This document shows positions 8,364 to 17,532 of a stretch of 64,000 nucleotides of DNA, in pieces (the first letter of the stretch is position 1; each line of letters starts with the position of its first letter). The notes under the pieces were generated by a model. The model did no database searches. It was not told the DNA's origin and worked only from the letters and a program-made list of their open reading frames with translations. The stretch spans positions 1,488,001 to 1,552,000 of the forward strand of contig NZ_CBDCGN010000002.1 in the NCBI RefSeq assembly GCF_965216805.1, in the 5' to 3' direction. The position numbers were made by a program, and so were the translations under genes. The stretch is from Panacagrimonas sp965216805 (GTDB lineage: Bacteria > Pseudomonadota > Gammaproteobacteria > Nevskiales > Nevskiaceae).

Positions 8364-11300
8364 GAGGATGCTCCGTCTTGAGGTCCCGGTTCGCGCACGA
8401 TAACAGGCGCTTTCTTCCACAGGCCGCCGTGCGAATACTGCGCCCAGCCCCAGCGCAGCCAGTTGAGCAGGCTGTTGGCCAGCCACAACGCCCATAGCAG
8501 CATCAGTCCGCGATAGAACCAGATCGACACCGACAGCACCCAGGCTTCAGGCAGGGCGTCGGCGTAGCGGTCCTGGTACCAGTTGAGCTGATAACGCGTG
8601 GAATCGTTGCCGGCAATCTGCATGTCCGGGGTGCCCAGCAAGCCCTGCGCGACCGCACCAAACAAGATGCTCAAGGCCACCAGCGTCCACAGCGCCAGCA
8701 GGATCTGCGCCGCATTGAACCGCCGCGCACTCCAGTGCTGCGGTATCCGCGCACGCAGCGCCAGCGCGAACAGCCAGCCGGCCACTGCGGCCGCGCCGAC
8801 GACGGGCAGTTGCGACAGGCCGATCATCAGCAGCGCCCACTGCGTGCCCCGCAGCGGCGTCAGCCCGCTGCGGCCGAGTGCGATGGCCACCGCCAGCAAC
8901 ACTGCCAGCACGCCCCAGAACAACACCGCCGGGCCCAGGGTCGGTCCATGGACCCACAACACCCAGCGGTCTTCCGGGAGATGGACGCGCAGGCGTGCGT
9001 TGACCCCGGATGAGCCGGGGGACAAGGCCGGCGTGCGGGTGACCAGGCCCAGACCCTCCTCGGCGCGCAGGCGCACCGCTACCTGTTGCGTGCCGGGGCG
9101 CAAGGGCAGGATCAGGCCGTCTTCTTCGCGCCGCGGCGGCTGCGGCACGCCGTCGATGTCCAGGCCCTGCAGGCTCAGGTGCGCGGGCAGGGGTAGCGCG
9201 TGCTGGCCGCCCTGGCTGGCCCGTAGGGTCAAGTCCAGACGGTAGTCGGTAGCGCGCTTGCCGGGCTGCACGTCCAGCTCGGCTGCGTCCATGGTCAGCA
9301 CCTGGCCGCTGACCGACTGCGGTCGCGCCACCTGGATCACCAGGGTCTCGCCCGGCCATGGACGGAAGCTCACCAGTCGCCAGTCGCCCTCCTGATTGGC
9401 CACCGGCGCCAGGCCGTCGAAGTCGACGTGCCACAACGGGCTGATGTCGAAGCGCCAAGTCTCGAACAGATTGACGCTGCTGTCCGCCTTCAAGTCGAGT
9501 TGCGGCGCGACCTCCAGCCGCGAAGTCCAGCGCACCACGCGCTGACCCGGTGAGAAGCTGGCCTGGATCACCTTGCCGAGCTTGCGCACAGCGTCGCCGG
9601 TGACGACCTCCCCGGTCAGCGCCGGCACCGAAGCCACCAGCGCGCCCTGGGCGTTGCCCTCGCGCTGCAACTGCGATTCCACGTTCCATACCAGCCCGAA
9701 CTGGAGATTGCGTGTCAGCCGCAGCAGGGGTGGTAGCGCCTGTCCGCCGCCTGGTTCGAGTGCGCCGCCGTCGTCGCCCGCGGGTGCATCCGCAGGTTTC
9801 TCGCGCAGCAGGTCGATGACGCTGCCGGCACGGCCCTGCGCATCCACGCCGCTGACGTTCCAGCCGGGCGCGTCGACACTGACCTGCTTCGGCGGCGGTG
9901 CGGTCGGCAGTTGAATCTGCGTAAAGCCCTCGAGATCGCCGCTGACGTCCACCTCGTGGCGACCCGCCGGCACCCGCAGCCACAGTACGCCGCGCGCATC
10001 GCGCAACAGGGTCGCCGGCTCGCCGTCCAGGCGAACCTGCGACGGCTGCCACACGCGGCTTTGTTCGCTGGCCAGCGGCGGCACCGGCAGCGGCAGCGCC
10101 GTATCCACCTGCGCCTGCGCGCTCAGGCGCAGCAGCAGGGTCTGTGTGGCGTCCACCGCCACCGCCATGCGCGACCAGTGGGCACAGTGCGGCAAGCAGT
10201 CGGGCGGGGCGATCAGGCGTTCGCGCAACTCGTCGAGCAGGGCTTGCGACGGCGTCGGCGGGTCGGACTGTGGGGCCTGCAAGGCCATCGCCGGCAAGGG
10301 CAGCGCCAGCAACGCCGCGGTCAGCGCCAGAGTGAGCGTCAGGGTCGCTGCCGTTGCAGCGTCAACGGGGCGAAGACGCAGGCGCGGCCCGCCCGGCGGC
10401 CACGCCAGCCAGCGCACCGCCAGCACGGCGATCAACAGGATCGAGACCCATCCGAGCAGACGCGTCAGCCACGGCGGTATCAACCACAGACGGAACGCCT
10501 GATCGGCGGTGACCGGCCCCGACCAGCTCAGTTGCGCGCTGCGCCAGTGCCAGGCCGGCAAGCCCGGCCCGGTCTGGGTCAGTACATTGGGGTCGAGCGC
10601 CTGGATCGACGTCTGCACCGCGTTCTGCTGGGGCGCCGATGCCGGCTCCAGCAGCTGCCGCGACGACTGGCCGACACCGTCGGCCGAGGCTTCGAGCTTG
10701 GACATGACCCGTGGCTGATCCATCTCCTGCGGTGCGGCTGCCTCGCTGTAGGCGATGTCGGCGCTGCCGGCCATGGGCGCGGCGCGATGTGCCCACGCGC
10801 CAGCCGGATCCAGTTGCGGGTACAGGCTCAGGCGCGCCTGCTGTACCGCGAACGGCAATGCCACGAATGTCAGGATCGCCGCGGCGACCCATTGATAACC
10901 CCACAGCAGCTTACGCAGGCGACCGCCGTCCAGCGATGCCGGCAGCGCGCGCAGCAGGGCGATGGCCGCGATCAGATTGAGCCAGGCCCAGCGCGGCGCG
11001 GCCGGCTCGTGCCAGGTGAGCGCCAGGGTCAGCAGGGTCAACAGCGCTGCACCGCGGCCGAACAGGCGCAACGCGGCGATGGCGGCGACCAGCACCAGGA
11101 ACAGATCCAGCAAGGTCCAGCGCGCCAGCCAGGTGTCCGGCACGTTGTCCACCCCCGGCGCGGCGATCAGCCGCCAGGCCGGCGGCAGGTGCAGCGTGGT
11201 GTCGACACCCTGCAGGTTGGTGTTCCAGCCGCCCGCGGGCAGGCGCTGGCCGGCATCGTCGATGCGGCTGTCGGCAGACAGGTTCAACACGCCATGACGC

Positions 11301-12523
11301 ACTTCCACACCGACCCCGTCCTGATGGCGGGTGATGAGCTGCGGCTGGCCGTCCACCTGCACGCGACCAAGGGTGATCGGCGCTTGCGCGTCCAGCCGCC
11401 ACGTCCGTGCCAGGCGTCCGTGCAGGTGGTCCTGCACGCTGTAGCCGCCGCCGTCGAAGTCCAGCCACAACTGACGCTGCAGGCGCAGGTCGTCGGGTGC
11501 CAGGTCGCGACTGCCGCGCTGGCGCTCGGCCAGACTCAACTGCGCTCCGGGTTCGGCCAGAAAAGCCGGCAACGCCTGCCAGGGCGCCGGCACGCCAGTC
11601 TGGCGCGGGTCCACCGGCGCCAGACCGGTCGGCTCGACCACCCGCAGCTCGGGGCGCATGCGCAGCGACCAGATCTCCTGCGCCGCCCAATCCGGGCTTG
11701 CCGCCGGAGCCGGCAGCATCAACGGCGCCGCCGTCGCGCGGGCGCTCAGGGTCAGGGTCCACAGGCCCGGGCGCACCTGCACCCGCAAGTAGCCGTCCTC
11801 GTCCAGGCGCGCTGGCAGGCCGCCGCTCAGGCTCAGCGGCACCAGCCCGGGCAGCAGCGCGGGACCGATGCGTTCTTCTCGCACTTCGCCGCCGGCTTCG
11901 ATCTGGATCTGGGTGGTGACCAGCGCCGGGATGTCGTCGTCGATCAGGCGGAATACGCGCAGGCTCAGCCGCTCTGCCTGCTCGGCTGCGCTCGCGGCGC
12001 GGCGGCCCAACCACAGTTGATTGCCGGTGTCGCGCTGCGGATGGGCCACCTCACGGCCGCCCAGCCGCAAGGCGAGCAGCCCGCTGCCGGCCGGCACGCG
12101 CAAGGATTCCGGCAGGGCGCGCCAGTCGAAACGGCCTTGCACGACGTGCTCCCCGGCGCCGACCCACAGTGCAGGGATGGCGTCGCGGTCCAGCACCGGC
12201 GCCGCCCGATCGTTCACGGTCACGTCCTGCGGCCAGCTTGAGCTGTCGCCGGGCAGTTCCAGCCAGCCGGGTGCCTCGACACGGGCGCGCAAGTCGAAGC
12301 GGCCACCAGCGGCGTCGAGGTCGAGGTTGAGCTGGGTCGGCCAGTGGCACAGGCGCCTGGCGGCGGCGCCGTGCGCGAGCGTGCAGAGCTCGGGTTCCGC
12401 GCCGTGCAGCACCCACGGAATCCACGCCCGCAGGGGCTCAGGCACCCGATCCGGGCTCAGCGGCGCCGCCTGCGCGAGGCCGACGGTAAGCAGCAGCGCA
12501 CCCAGCAACAGGCCTGGCCTCAT
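8360..12523 (-). CDS. Large internally duplicated periplasmic/inner-membrane protein of unknown function
   Basis: 1387 residues from ATG 12523, with AGGAG about 8 nt upstream. The N-terminus is a signal peptide (LLLGALLLTVGLAQA). Residues 25-490 look periplasmic and beta-rich, and membrane segments follow near 495-600 and 700-745. Around residues 727-748 a second signal-like stretch appears (LALTAALLALPLPAMALQ), followed by a second periplasmic region and a C-terminal membrane bundle (LFWGVLAVLLAVAIALG; WFYRGLMLLWALWLANSLL). The two halves can be aligned by eye along their length, which suggests fusion of two tandem paralogues. No catalytic motif was recognised and the family could not be named. 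phhB is coupled downstream through ATGA. Confidence 0.85.
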   Translation of the reverse strand: MRPGLLLGALLLTVGLAQAAPLSPDRVPEPLRAWIPWVLHGAEPELCTLAHGAAARRLCHWPTQLNLDLDAAGGRFDLRARVEAPGWLELPGDSSSWPQDVTVNDRAAPVLDRDAIPALWVGAGEHVVQGRFDWRALPESLRVPAGSGLLALRLGGREVAHPQRDTGNQLWLGRRAASAAEQAERLSLRVFRLIDDDIPALVTTQIQIEAGGEVREERIGPALLPGLVPLSLSGGLPARLDEDGYLRVQVRPGLWTLTLSARATAAPLMLPAPAASPDWAAQEIWSLRMRPELRVVEPTGLAPVDPRQTGVPAPWQALPAFLAEPGAQLSLAERQRGSRDLAPDDLRLQRQLWLDFDGGGYSVQDHLHGRLARTWRLDAQAPITLGRVQVDGQPQLITRHQDGVGVEVRHGVLNLSADSRIDDAGQRLPAGGWNTNLQGVDTTLHLPPAWRLIAAPGVDNVPDTWLARWTLLDLFLVLVAAIAALRLFGRGAALLTLLTLALTWHEPAAPRWAWLNLIAAIALLRALPASLDGGRLRKLLWGYQWVAAAILTFVALPFAVQQARLSLYPQLDPAGAWAHRAAPMAGSADIAYSEAAAPQEMDQPRVMSKLEASADGVGQSSRQLLEPASAPQQNAVQTSIQALDPNVLTQTGPGLPAWHWRSAQLSWSGPVTADQAFRLWLIPPWLTRLLGWVSILLIAVLAVRWLAWPPGGPRLRLRPVDAATAATLTLTLALTAALLALPLPAMALQAPQSDPPTPSQALLDELRERLIAPPDCLPHCAHWSRMAVAVDATQTLLLRLSAQAQVDTALPLPVPPLASEQSRVWQPSQVRLDGEPATLLRDARGVLWLRVPAGRHEVDVSGDLEGFTQIQLPTAPPPKQVSVDAPGWNVSGVDAQGRAGSVIDLLREKPADAPAGDDGGALEPGGGQALPPLLRLTRNLQFGLVWNVESQLQREGNAQGALVASVPALTGEVVTGDAVRKLGKVIQASFSPGQRVVRWTSRLEVAPQLDLKADSSVNLFETWRFDISPLWHVDFDGLAPVANQEGDWRLVSFRPWPGETLVIQVARPQSVSGQVLTMDAAELDVQPGKRATDYRLDLTLRASQGGQHALPLPAHLSLQGLDIDGVPQPPRREEDGLILPLRPGTQQVAVRLRAEEGLGLVTRTPALSPGSSGVNARLRVHLPEDRWVLWVHGPTLGPAVLFWGVLAVLLAVAIALGRSGLTPLRGTQWALLMIGLSQLPVVGAAAVAGWLFALALRARIPQHWSARRFNAAQILLALWTLVALSILFGAVAQGLLGTPDMQIAGNDSTRYQLNWYQDRYADALPEAWVLSVSIWFYRGLMLLWALWLANSLLNWLRWGWAQYSHGGLWKKAPVIVREPGPQDGASS

Positions 12524-12657
12524 GGAAAGACTCCTGCAACGCAAGATGGTGGAGCGAGTGTTAACGGACGCAGCGTCGGCAAGGGGTTGGCGAGCACGCA
12601 TTTTGCCGGGACCCATCGGGCGCGGTTCTGCCGTCGCATCCGCACCGATGCGACTCT

Positions 12658-13827
12658 TCAGATCCTGCGCAGTGCATGGTCGAGGTCACTGCGCAGGTCG
12701 TCGACGTCCTCGATTCCGACCGACAGCCGGACCAGCCGATCCACGATGCCCAGGCGTTCGCGCTCGGCAGCCGGCACGCTGGCGTGGCTCATGGTGGGGG
12801 GATGGCCGATCAGGCTCTCCACCCCGCCCAGGGATTCGGCCAGCGCAAACAACTGCGTGCCCTGCAGCAGGCGCAGCGTGCCCGCCATGTCGGTGCGCAA
12901 CTCCAGCGCGATCATGCCGCCGTAACCGTGCCGCATCTGGCGCTGCGCTAGCGCGTGTTGCGGGTGCGATGCCAGGCCCGGGTAGTGAACGCGGGCCACT
13001 TTGGGGTGCCGCTCCAGCCAGCCGGCGAGCTCTTGCGCGTTGGCGCAATGCCGCTGCATGCGCAGGTCCAGGGTCTTGACCCCGCGCAACGCCAGATAGG
13101 CATCGAACGGACCCGCGATGCTGCCCACCGCGTTCTGCAAGAAGCGCACACGCTCGAGCAGATCGGGGTTGGACCCGGCGACGATCACGCCACCGATCAT
13201 GTCGGAATGGCCGTTGAGATACTTGGTGGACGAATGCACCACCAGATCGAAGCCCAGTTCCAGCGGCCTTTGCAGACAGGGACTGGCGAACGTGTTGTCG
13301 ACCACGCTGATCAGTCCGTGCTCTCGGCACAGCGCCGCAATGGCGGCCAGATCGGCCAGACGGAGCAGCGGATTGGTCGGCGATTCGGCCCACACCATGC
13401 GCGTATCCGGCCGGATCGCACGGACCAGATTCTGCGGATCGCGCAGGTCCACGAAGGAAAACTGCAGCGCCGCGCTGCGGGCGCGCACCTGCGTGAACAG
13501 GCGATACGAGCCGCCGTAACAGTCCTCGCTGACGATCACGTGGCCGCCGGCGTCCAGCAACTCCAGCGCGGTGGCGATCGCCGCCATGCCGGAGGCGAAC
13601 GACCACGCGCGCGTGCCGGACTCCAGCGCCGCCACGCAGCGCTCCCAGGCAAAGCGGGTGGGGTTGTGCGGGCGCGAGTACTCGTAGCCCTTGTGCGTAC
13701 CGGGGGCGTCCTGCACGTAGGTTGAGGCCAGCGAGATCGGCGGCATCACCGCACCGGTGTTCGGGTCCGGCGACTGACCGGCGTGAATGCATTGCGTAGC
13801 GAAACGCGGGGTTCTGGCATCCGACAT
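12658..13827 (-). CDS. metB: Cys/Met metabolism PLP enzyme (cystathionine gamma-synthase/lyase)
   Basis: 389 residues, fold type I PLP enzyme. SRPHNPTRFAWE near residue 52, AESPTNPLLRL and VVDNTFASP are family blocks. The PLP lysine lies in SSTKYLNGHSD near residue 205. Members either make cystathionine from O-acyl-homoserine and cysteine (MetB) or cleave it (MetC/CTH), and the sequence alone does not decide between them, so the symbol is provisional. The gene is divergent from orn with an 80-bp shared upstream region. Confidence 0.85.
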   Translation of the reverse strand: MSDARTPRFATQCIHAGQSPDPNTGAVMPPISLASTYVQDAPGTHKGYEYSRPHNPTRFAWERCVAALESGTRAWSFASGMAAIATALELLDAGGHVIVSEDCYGGSYRLFTQVRARSAALQFSFVDLRDPQNLVRAIRPDTRMVWAESPTNPLLRLADLAAIAALCREHGLISVVDNTFASPCLQRPLELGFDLVVHSSTKYLNGHSDMIGGVIVAGSNPDLLERVRFLQNAVGSIAGPFDAYLALRGVKTLDLRMQRHCANAQELAGWLERHPKVARVHYPGLASHPQHALAQRQMRHGYGGMIALELRTDMAGTLRLLQGTQLFALAESLGGVESLIGHPPTMSHASVPAAERERLGIVDRLVRLSVGIEDVDDLRSDLDHALRRI

Positions 13828-13907
13828 GCGCGCAGATTAGCGCTGAACCGCGACGGCTGCCGCAACAGTGTGTGATGCTCCTGGGACCTTTTACAGTCCG
13901 TTCGAAC

Positions 13908-14465
13908 ATGGCTGCGCACGAGAACAACCTGATCTGGATCGACCTGGAGATGACCGGCCTGATCCCCGAACGCCATCGCATCATCGAGATCGCCACCCTG
14001 GTCACCGATTCGCAGCTCACGCTGCTGGCCGAGGGCCCGACCCTGGCGGTGCACCAGTCCGATGCCGAACTCGCTGCGATGGACGAGTGGAACACGCGCC
14101 AGCATGGCGGCTCCGGCCTGACCCGGCGCGTGCGCGACAGCACGCTGGACGAGGCCGAAGCGGAGAACCTCACGCTGGAATTCCTGTTGCGCTGGGTGCC
14201 GCCGGGGGCATCGCCGATGTGCGGCAATTCGATCTGCCAGGACCGGCGTTTCCTGGCCCGCCACATGCCCAGGCTGGAACGCTTCTTCCACTACCGGAAT
14301 CTCGACGTGTCCACGCTCAAAGAGCTGTGCCGGCGCTGGGCGCCCCAGGTCGCGGGTGGTTTCACCAAGGCCTCCACGCACCTTGCGCTGGACGATATTC
14401 GCGACTCCGTGGAGGAGTTGCGCTACTACCGTCGGCGCTTCATCGGAATGTCCGAAAACGGCTAA
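13908..14465 (+). CDS. orn: Oligoribonuclease
   Basis: 185 residues from the ATG at 13908; an in-frame ATG at 13872 would add 12 unlike residues. DEDDh exonuclease motifs are visible: DLEMTGL (Exo I), CGNSICQDRRFL (Exo II region) and HLALDD (HxAxxD, Exo III). Orn degrades 2-5 nt RNAs, including pGpG from c-di-GMP breakdown, and is usually essential in gammaproteobacteria. It is divergently placed from metB. Confidence 0.96.
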   Translation: MAAHENNLIWIDLEMTGLIPERHRIIEIATLVTDSQLTLLAEGPTLAVHQSDAELAAMDEWNTRQHGGSGLTRRVRDSTLDEAEAENLTLEFLLRWVPPGASPMCGNSICQDRRFLARHMPRLERFFHYRNLDVSTLKELCRRWAPQVAGGFTKASTHLALDDIRDSVEELRYYRRRFIGMSENG

Positions 14466-14482
14466 AAAATTGCGGCGCGAGG

Positions 14483-14537
14483 CCTTGAAACGGACATCGG
14501 CGTTCCTAGCTTTCATGGCATGCGGCGATACGCCGCA
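14483..14537 (+). promoter_or_regulatory. Candidate heat-shock promoter and 5'-UTR hairpin of the small heat-shock gene
   Basis: CCTTGAAA at 14483-14490 matches the sigma-32 -35 element (CTTGAA). A weak -10-like CCTAGCTT begins 14 nt later. A perfect 7-bp stem with a 3-nt loop (14521-14537) follows in the leader. The Shine-Dalgarno AAGGAG lies outside the stem, so a classical thermometer is not obvious. The call rests on one good box and on the gene's identity. Confidence 0.4.
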
Positions 14538-14561
14538 GTCAATCGCAAAAGGAGACCCGCC

Positions 14562-15035
14562 ATGACACTCGTGAACTACGTTCCGCAGACCGCCAACCCC
14601 TATCAGTCCTACCGTCAGCCCTGGTCCCTGCATCAGGAGCTGTTGCAGGAAGTCAACCGTTTCTTCGACCGCGTCGGTGCCAACGACGCCTCCAACGGCG
14701 CGACCGCCGACTGGGCGCCAGGCGTCGACATCGAGGAATACGCCGATCGCTTCGTGCTGTACGCCGATGTGCCTGGCGTCGATCCCGCCAGCATCGAGGT
14801 CACGCTGGAGAAAGGCGTGCTGACCCTGGCCGGCAGTCGCGAGGCCATCGTCGACAAGGACGGTGCCGAGCGGCGTCGGACCGAGCGGCCGGCCGGTCGC
14901 TTCCATCGCCGCTTCACCTTGCCGGACACTGTCGATTCGGACGCGGTCAGCGCCAGCGGTCGCAACGGCGTGCTGGAAGTGGTGATCCCCAAGCGCGCGC
15001 AGGTACAGCCGCGGCGCATTGCCGTGAACGCCTGA
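14562..15035 (+). CDS. Small heat-shock protein, Hsp20/alpha-crystallin family
   Basis: 157 residues from ATG 14562, with AAGGAG 8 nt upstream. The alpha-crystallin domain spans about residues 45-145: WAPGVDIEEYADRFVLYADV at its start, GRFHRRFTLP in the middle and the GVLEVVIPK signature near the end. It is an ATP-independent holdase that binds unfolding proteins. A sigma-32-like box lies upstream and a strong bidirectional hairpin lies downstream, so it appears to be a single-gene unit. Confidence 0.93.
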   Translation: MTLVNYVPQTANPYQSYRQPWSLHQELLQEVNRFFDRVGANDASNGATADWAPGVDIEEYADRFVLYADVPGVDPASIEVTLEKGVLTLAGSREAIVDKDGAERRRTERPAGRFHRRFTLPDTVDSDAVSASGRNGVLEVVIPKRAQVQPRRIAVNA

Positions 15036-15052
15036 TCGGGCGTCCGACACGG

Positions 15053-15079
15053 CCCGCTGCCCCCAGTTCGGGCAGCGGG
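15053..15079. terminator. Bidirectional hairpin between convergent genes
   Basis: A perfect 10-bp GC-rich stem (15053-15062 with 15070-15079) has a 7-nt loop. It lies between the stop of the small heat-shock gene (+) and that of the dehydrogenase gene (-). The T-tract is weak on both sides. Confidence 0.65.
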
Positions 15080-15102
15080 TCGTTCGCGTCACTCCCTTCG
15101 CG

Positions 15103-16068
15103 TTACGGCGGCGGCACCAGATCCCGCGGTGGCTGCCCGGCGAGCACGCGGATCACCTCCTCGGTGGCGCGCAGTCGCAGCTCCTCGACCGACGTTGGCG
15201 ACGAGAACGCGATGTGCGGCGTGGTGACGATGCGCGGATGTGCGGTGATGGCCGCAGGCGGCTCGGGTTCGCCTTCGATCACGTCCAGCGCCGCGCGGCC
15301 GGGGCGTCCGACTTCCAGCGCGACGATCAAATCCTCGTTGTGAACCAGCGCGCCGCGGCTGATGTTGACCAACAGGCTGCCGGGCTTCATCTGCGCAAAC
15401 GCGCGCGCATCGAACACGTGTCGGGTCTGCGCCGACAACGGCAGCAGCACGATCACCGCGTCGCTGCGCGTTAGCAGGCCGCCAAAATCCACCCACTCGA
15501 TCTCGGCCGGATGGTCCGCCGCCCGCGTGCGGCTGTAGGCCAGCACGGTGCAGCCGAAGCCGCGCAATTTGCGTGCGACCAGTTTGCCGATGCGCCCGTA
15601 GCCGGCGATACCGACGGTGAGCGTGCGCACGCGCCGCGGTGTCGGACGCGAGGGATCCCAGATGCCCTGCTTGACCTCGCGGTCGTTCTCGGTGATCCCG
15701 CGGGCCCAGTCGAGGAGCATCGCCACGGCGTGATCCGACATCTCCTCGACGCAGTAATCCGGCACATTGGTCACCAGCGCGCCGCGCGCAGCGGCGGCCA
15801 CGCGGTCGATGTTGTCCAACCCGACGCCGACGCGGGCGACCAATTGCAGGTTCTCGCAGTGGCCGATGGCGGCCCGATTGACGAGCGCCCAGCAGGTCAT
15901 GATCGCCTGTGGGCGATAATGTGCGCATTGGGCGACAATATTTTCGGGTGGCGGCGCCGCCTTCGGTCCTGCGATGAGTTCCAGGCCGGCGGCGGCAAAG
16001 CGCTCGTACTCGAGGTCGAGGTTGTTCCAGGCATAGTCGGTGAGCAGCACTTTCTGGCGTTTGTTCAT
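15103..16068 (-). CDS. NAD-dependent D-2-hydroxyacid dehydrogenase (CtBP-like subgroup)
   Basis: 321 residues. The Rossmann motif GYGRIGKLVARKL lies near residue 155. The catalytic triad of the family is visible as Arg in NISRGALV, Glu in EGEPEPP and His in TTPHIAF. Members reduce 2-keto acids or hydroxypyruvate/glyoxylate, and the substrate is undecided here. The gene is monocistronic, convergent with the heat-shock gene and divergent from the OmpA gene. Confidence 0.85.
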   Translation of the reverse strand: MNKRQKVLLTDYAWNNLDLEYERFAAAGLELIAGPKAAPPPENIVAQCAHYRPQAIMTCWALVNRAAIGHCENLQLVARVGVGLDNIDRVAAAARGALVTNVPDYCVEEMSDHAVAMLLDWARGITENDREVKQGIWDPSRPTPRRVRTLTVGIAGYGRIGKLVARKLRGFGCTVLAYSRTRAADHPAEIEWVDFGGLLTRSDAVIVLLPLSAQTRHVFDARAFAQMKPGSLLVNISRGALVHNEDLIVALEVGRPGRAALDVIEGEPEPPAAITAHPRIVTTPHIAFSSPTSVEELRLRATEEVIRVLAGQPPRDLVPPP

Positions 16069-16236
16069 CTGCGGTTCTGGAAAGCTGTGTTGGGCTGTTC
16101 AGCGCGTCTTCAGCCGTGCGGACCTTGCATCCTCTGGGAGCAAAGGGGGCGGTTTCATAGCCTTGTCACGTGCGTCGGCGCATCGTTTACGCGATCGGCA
16201 ACGCCGCCGATCCGATTTTCGTCAGGGGAGTGATCG

Positions 16237-17478
16237 ATGTCGAATGGATTCAAGACCAGGCTCGGCCTGGGTGTAGTGGGCATTTTTCTGGGTCTGTCGC
16301 CGCAACTGGCGCAAGCCGGCGTGAACGGCCCGTACGTCAGCCTGTTCGGTGGCTTAAATCTTCTGGAGGACGAGGACTTCCGTCTGTCCGGACGCGATGT
16401 CGAACTGCCGGTCCGCAACGGCGACACCCTGTTCGCGATCGACTCGGACGACGGTTTCGTCGCCGGTTTGGCCGTCGGCGTTCGTCAGGGCATCTTTCGG
16501 CCGGAGCTGGAGCTGGCCTACCGCCTCAACGATGTCGACCAGCAGACCGAGAATCGCGTCGTGGGCGGTGGCCTGCTGACACCTGGCACGGCAGCGACGG
16601 TGGTAACCGACGCACCCGCAGAGGAAACCGAGGCGATCACGGCCATGGCCAACGTCTGGATCGACTTCCTGGGTCCCGACTCCAAGCTGCGGCCCTACTT
16701 CGGCGGCGGCCTGGGCGCGGTGAGATTCGAGCTGAGCGATCCCACCTACAACGGCAACGATCTGGGCAGCGACGACGACATCGTGTTCGCCGGGCAGCTG
16801 GGTGCCGGTATCGGCTACAGCGTGACGCCGAAAATCGATGTGAGCCTGGACTACCGTTACCTGAAGTCCGAAAGCGGCGATTTCGAGTATGGCGTCGACA
16901 ACGAGGAATTCGTCAAGGCCCGCTACGAAACGCAGTCGGCGATGCTGACCTTGCGCTACAACTTCGGCAACCCGCCGCCGCCCCCGCCGCCGCCGCCGGA
17001 ACCCGAGCCGGTGCAGGTGGTCGAGGCCCCGCCGCCCCCGCCCCCACCCCCGCCGCCGCCGCCGTGCACCGGCCCCGACGGCGAGCAGTTGATGGATATG
17101 GAAGGCTGCAAGACCGGCGACACCATCGTGTTGCGTGGCGTGAACTTCGACTTTGATCGCTCCGTGCTCACCGCCAATGCCCAGACCATCCTGGACATGG
17201 TTGCGACGGAACTGACCGAGCATCCGGATATCGACGTCGAAGTGGTCGGTCACACCGACTCCAGGGGCTCCGAGCCTTACAATCAGACGCTGTCTGAACG
17301 CCGCGCCGCTGCAGTCGTGAAGTACCTGGAGGGCAAGGGCGTCGCCACCGAGCGCATGGCGCCGCGCGGGATGGGCGAGGCCCAGCCGATGTCCGACAAC
17401 GCGACCGACGAAGGTCGCGAGATGAACCGGCGCGTCGAGCTGCAGGTGATCGCCGATGGCTCCGAAGGCGGTCAGTAA
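16237..17478 (+). CDS. OmpA-family outer membrane protein with polyproline linker
   Basis: 413 residues. A signal peptide ends at AQA (residues 25-27). An eight-strand-type beta-barrel occupies about residues 30-245, a linker with 9 and then 12 consecutive prolines covers 246-280, and a C-terminal OmpA peptidoglycan-binding domain covers about 300-405 (VNFDFDRSVL, GHTDSRGSEPYN, LSERRAAAV). It tethers the outer membrane to the cell wall. The cysteines in PPCTGPDG and MEGCKTG may form a disulfide. The proline runs should make translation depend on EF-P. GGGGAG precedes the start by about 6 nt. A strong hairpin follows. Confidence 0.93.
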   Translation: MSNGFKTRLGLGVVGIFLGLSPQLAQAGVNGPYVSLFGGLNLLEDEDFRLSGRDVELPVRNGDTLFAIDSDDGFVAGLAVGVRQGIFRPELELAYRLNDVDQQTENRVVGGGLLTPGTAATVVTDAPAEETEAITAMANVWIDFLGPDSKLRPYFGGGLGAVRFELSDPTYNGNDLGSDDDIVFAGQLGAGIGYSVTPKIDVSLDYRYLKSESGDFEYGVDNEEFVKARYETQSAMLTLRYNFGNPPPPPPPPPEPEPVQVVEAPPPPPPPPPPPPCTGPDGEQLMDMEGCKTGDTIVLRGVNFDFDRSVLTANAQTILDMVATELTEHPDIDVEVVGHTDSRGSEPYNQTLSERRAAAVVKYLEGKGVATERMAPRGMGEAQPMSDNATDEGREMNRRVELQVIADGSEGGQ

Positions 17479-17496
17479 ACGCGTTTAGCCGAAGCG

Positions 17497-17532
17497 CGCA
17501 GCGGCTGAGCGGACCATCGCTCAGCCGCTGCG
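17497..17532. terminator. Strong bidirectional hairpin between OmpA and Smr genes
   Basis: A perfect 15-bp stem (17497-17511 with 17518-17532) encloses a 6-nt loop. The right arm covers the stop and last codons of the Smr gene (17521-17532), so the inverted repeat is partly coding. It can end transcripts arriving from either side. Confidence 0.75.

Noticed and set aside
9911..12241. A 776-codon plus-strand open frame opposite the large membrane protein
   Set aside because: The composition is Arg/Gln/His-rich without motifs, as expected for the shadow of an Ala/Leu-rich gene.
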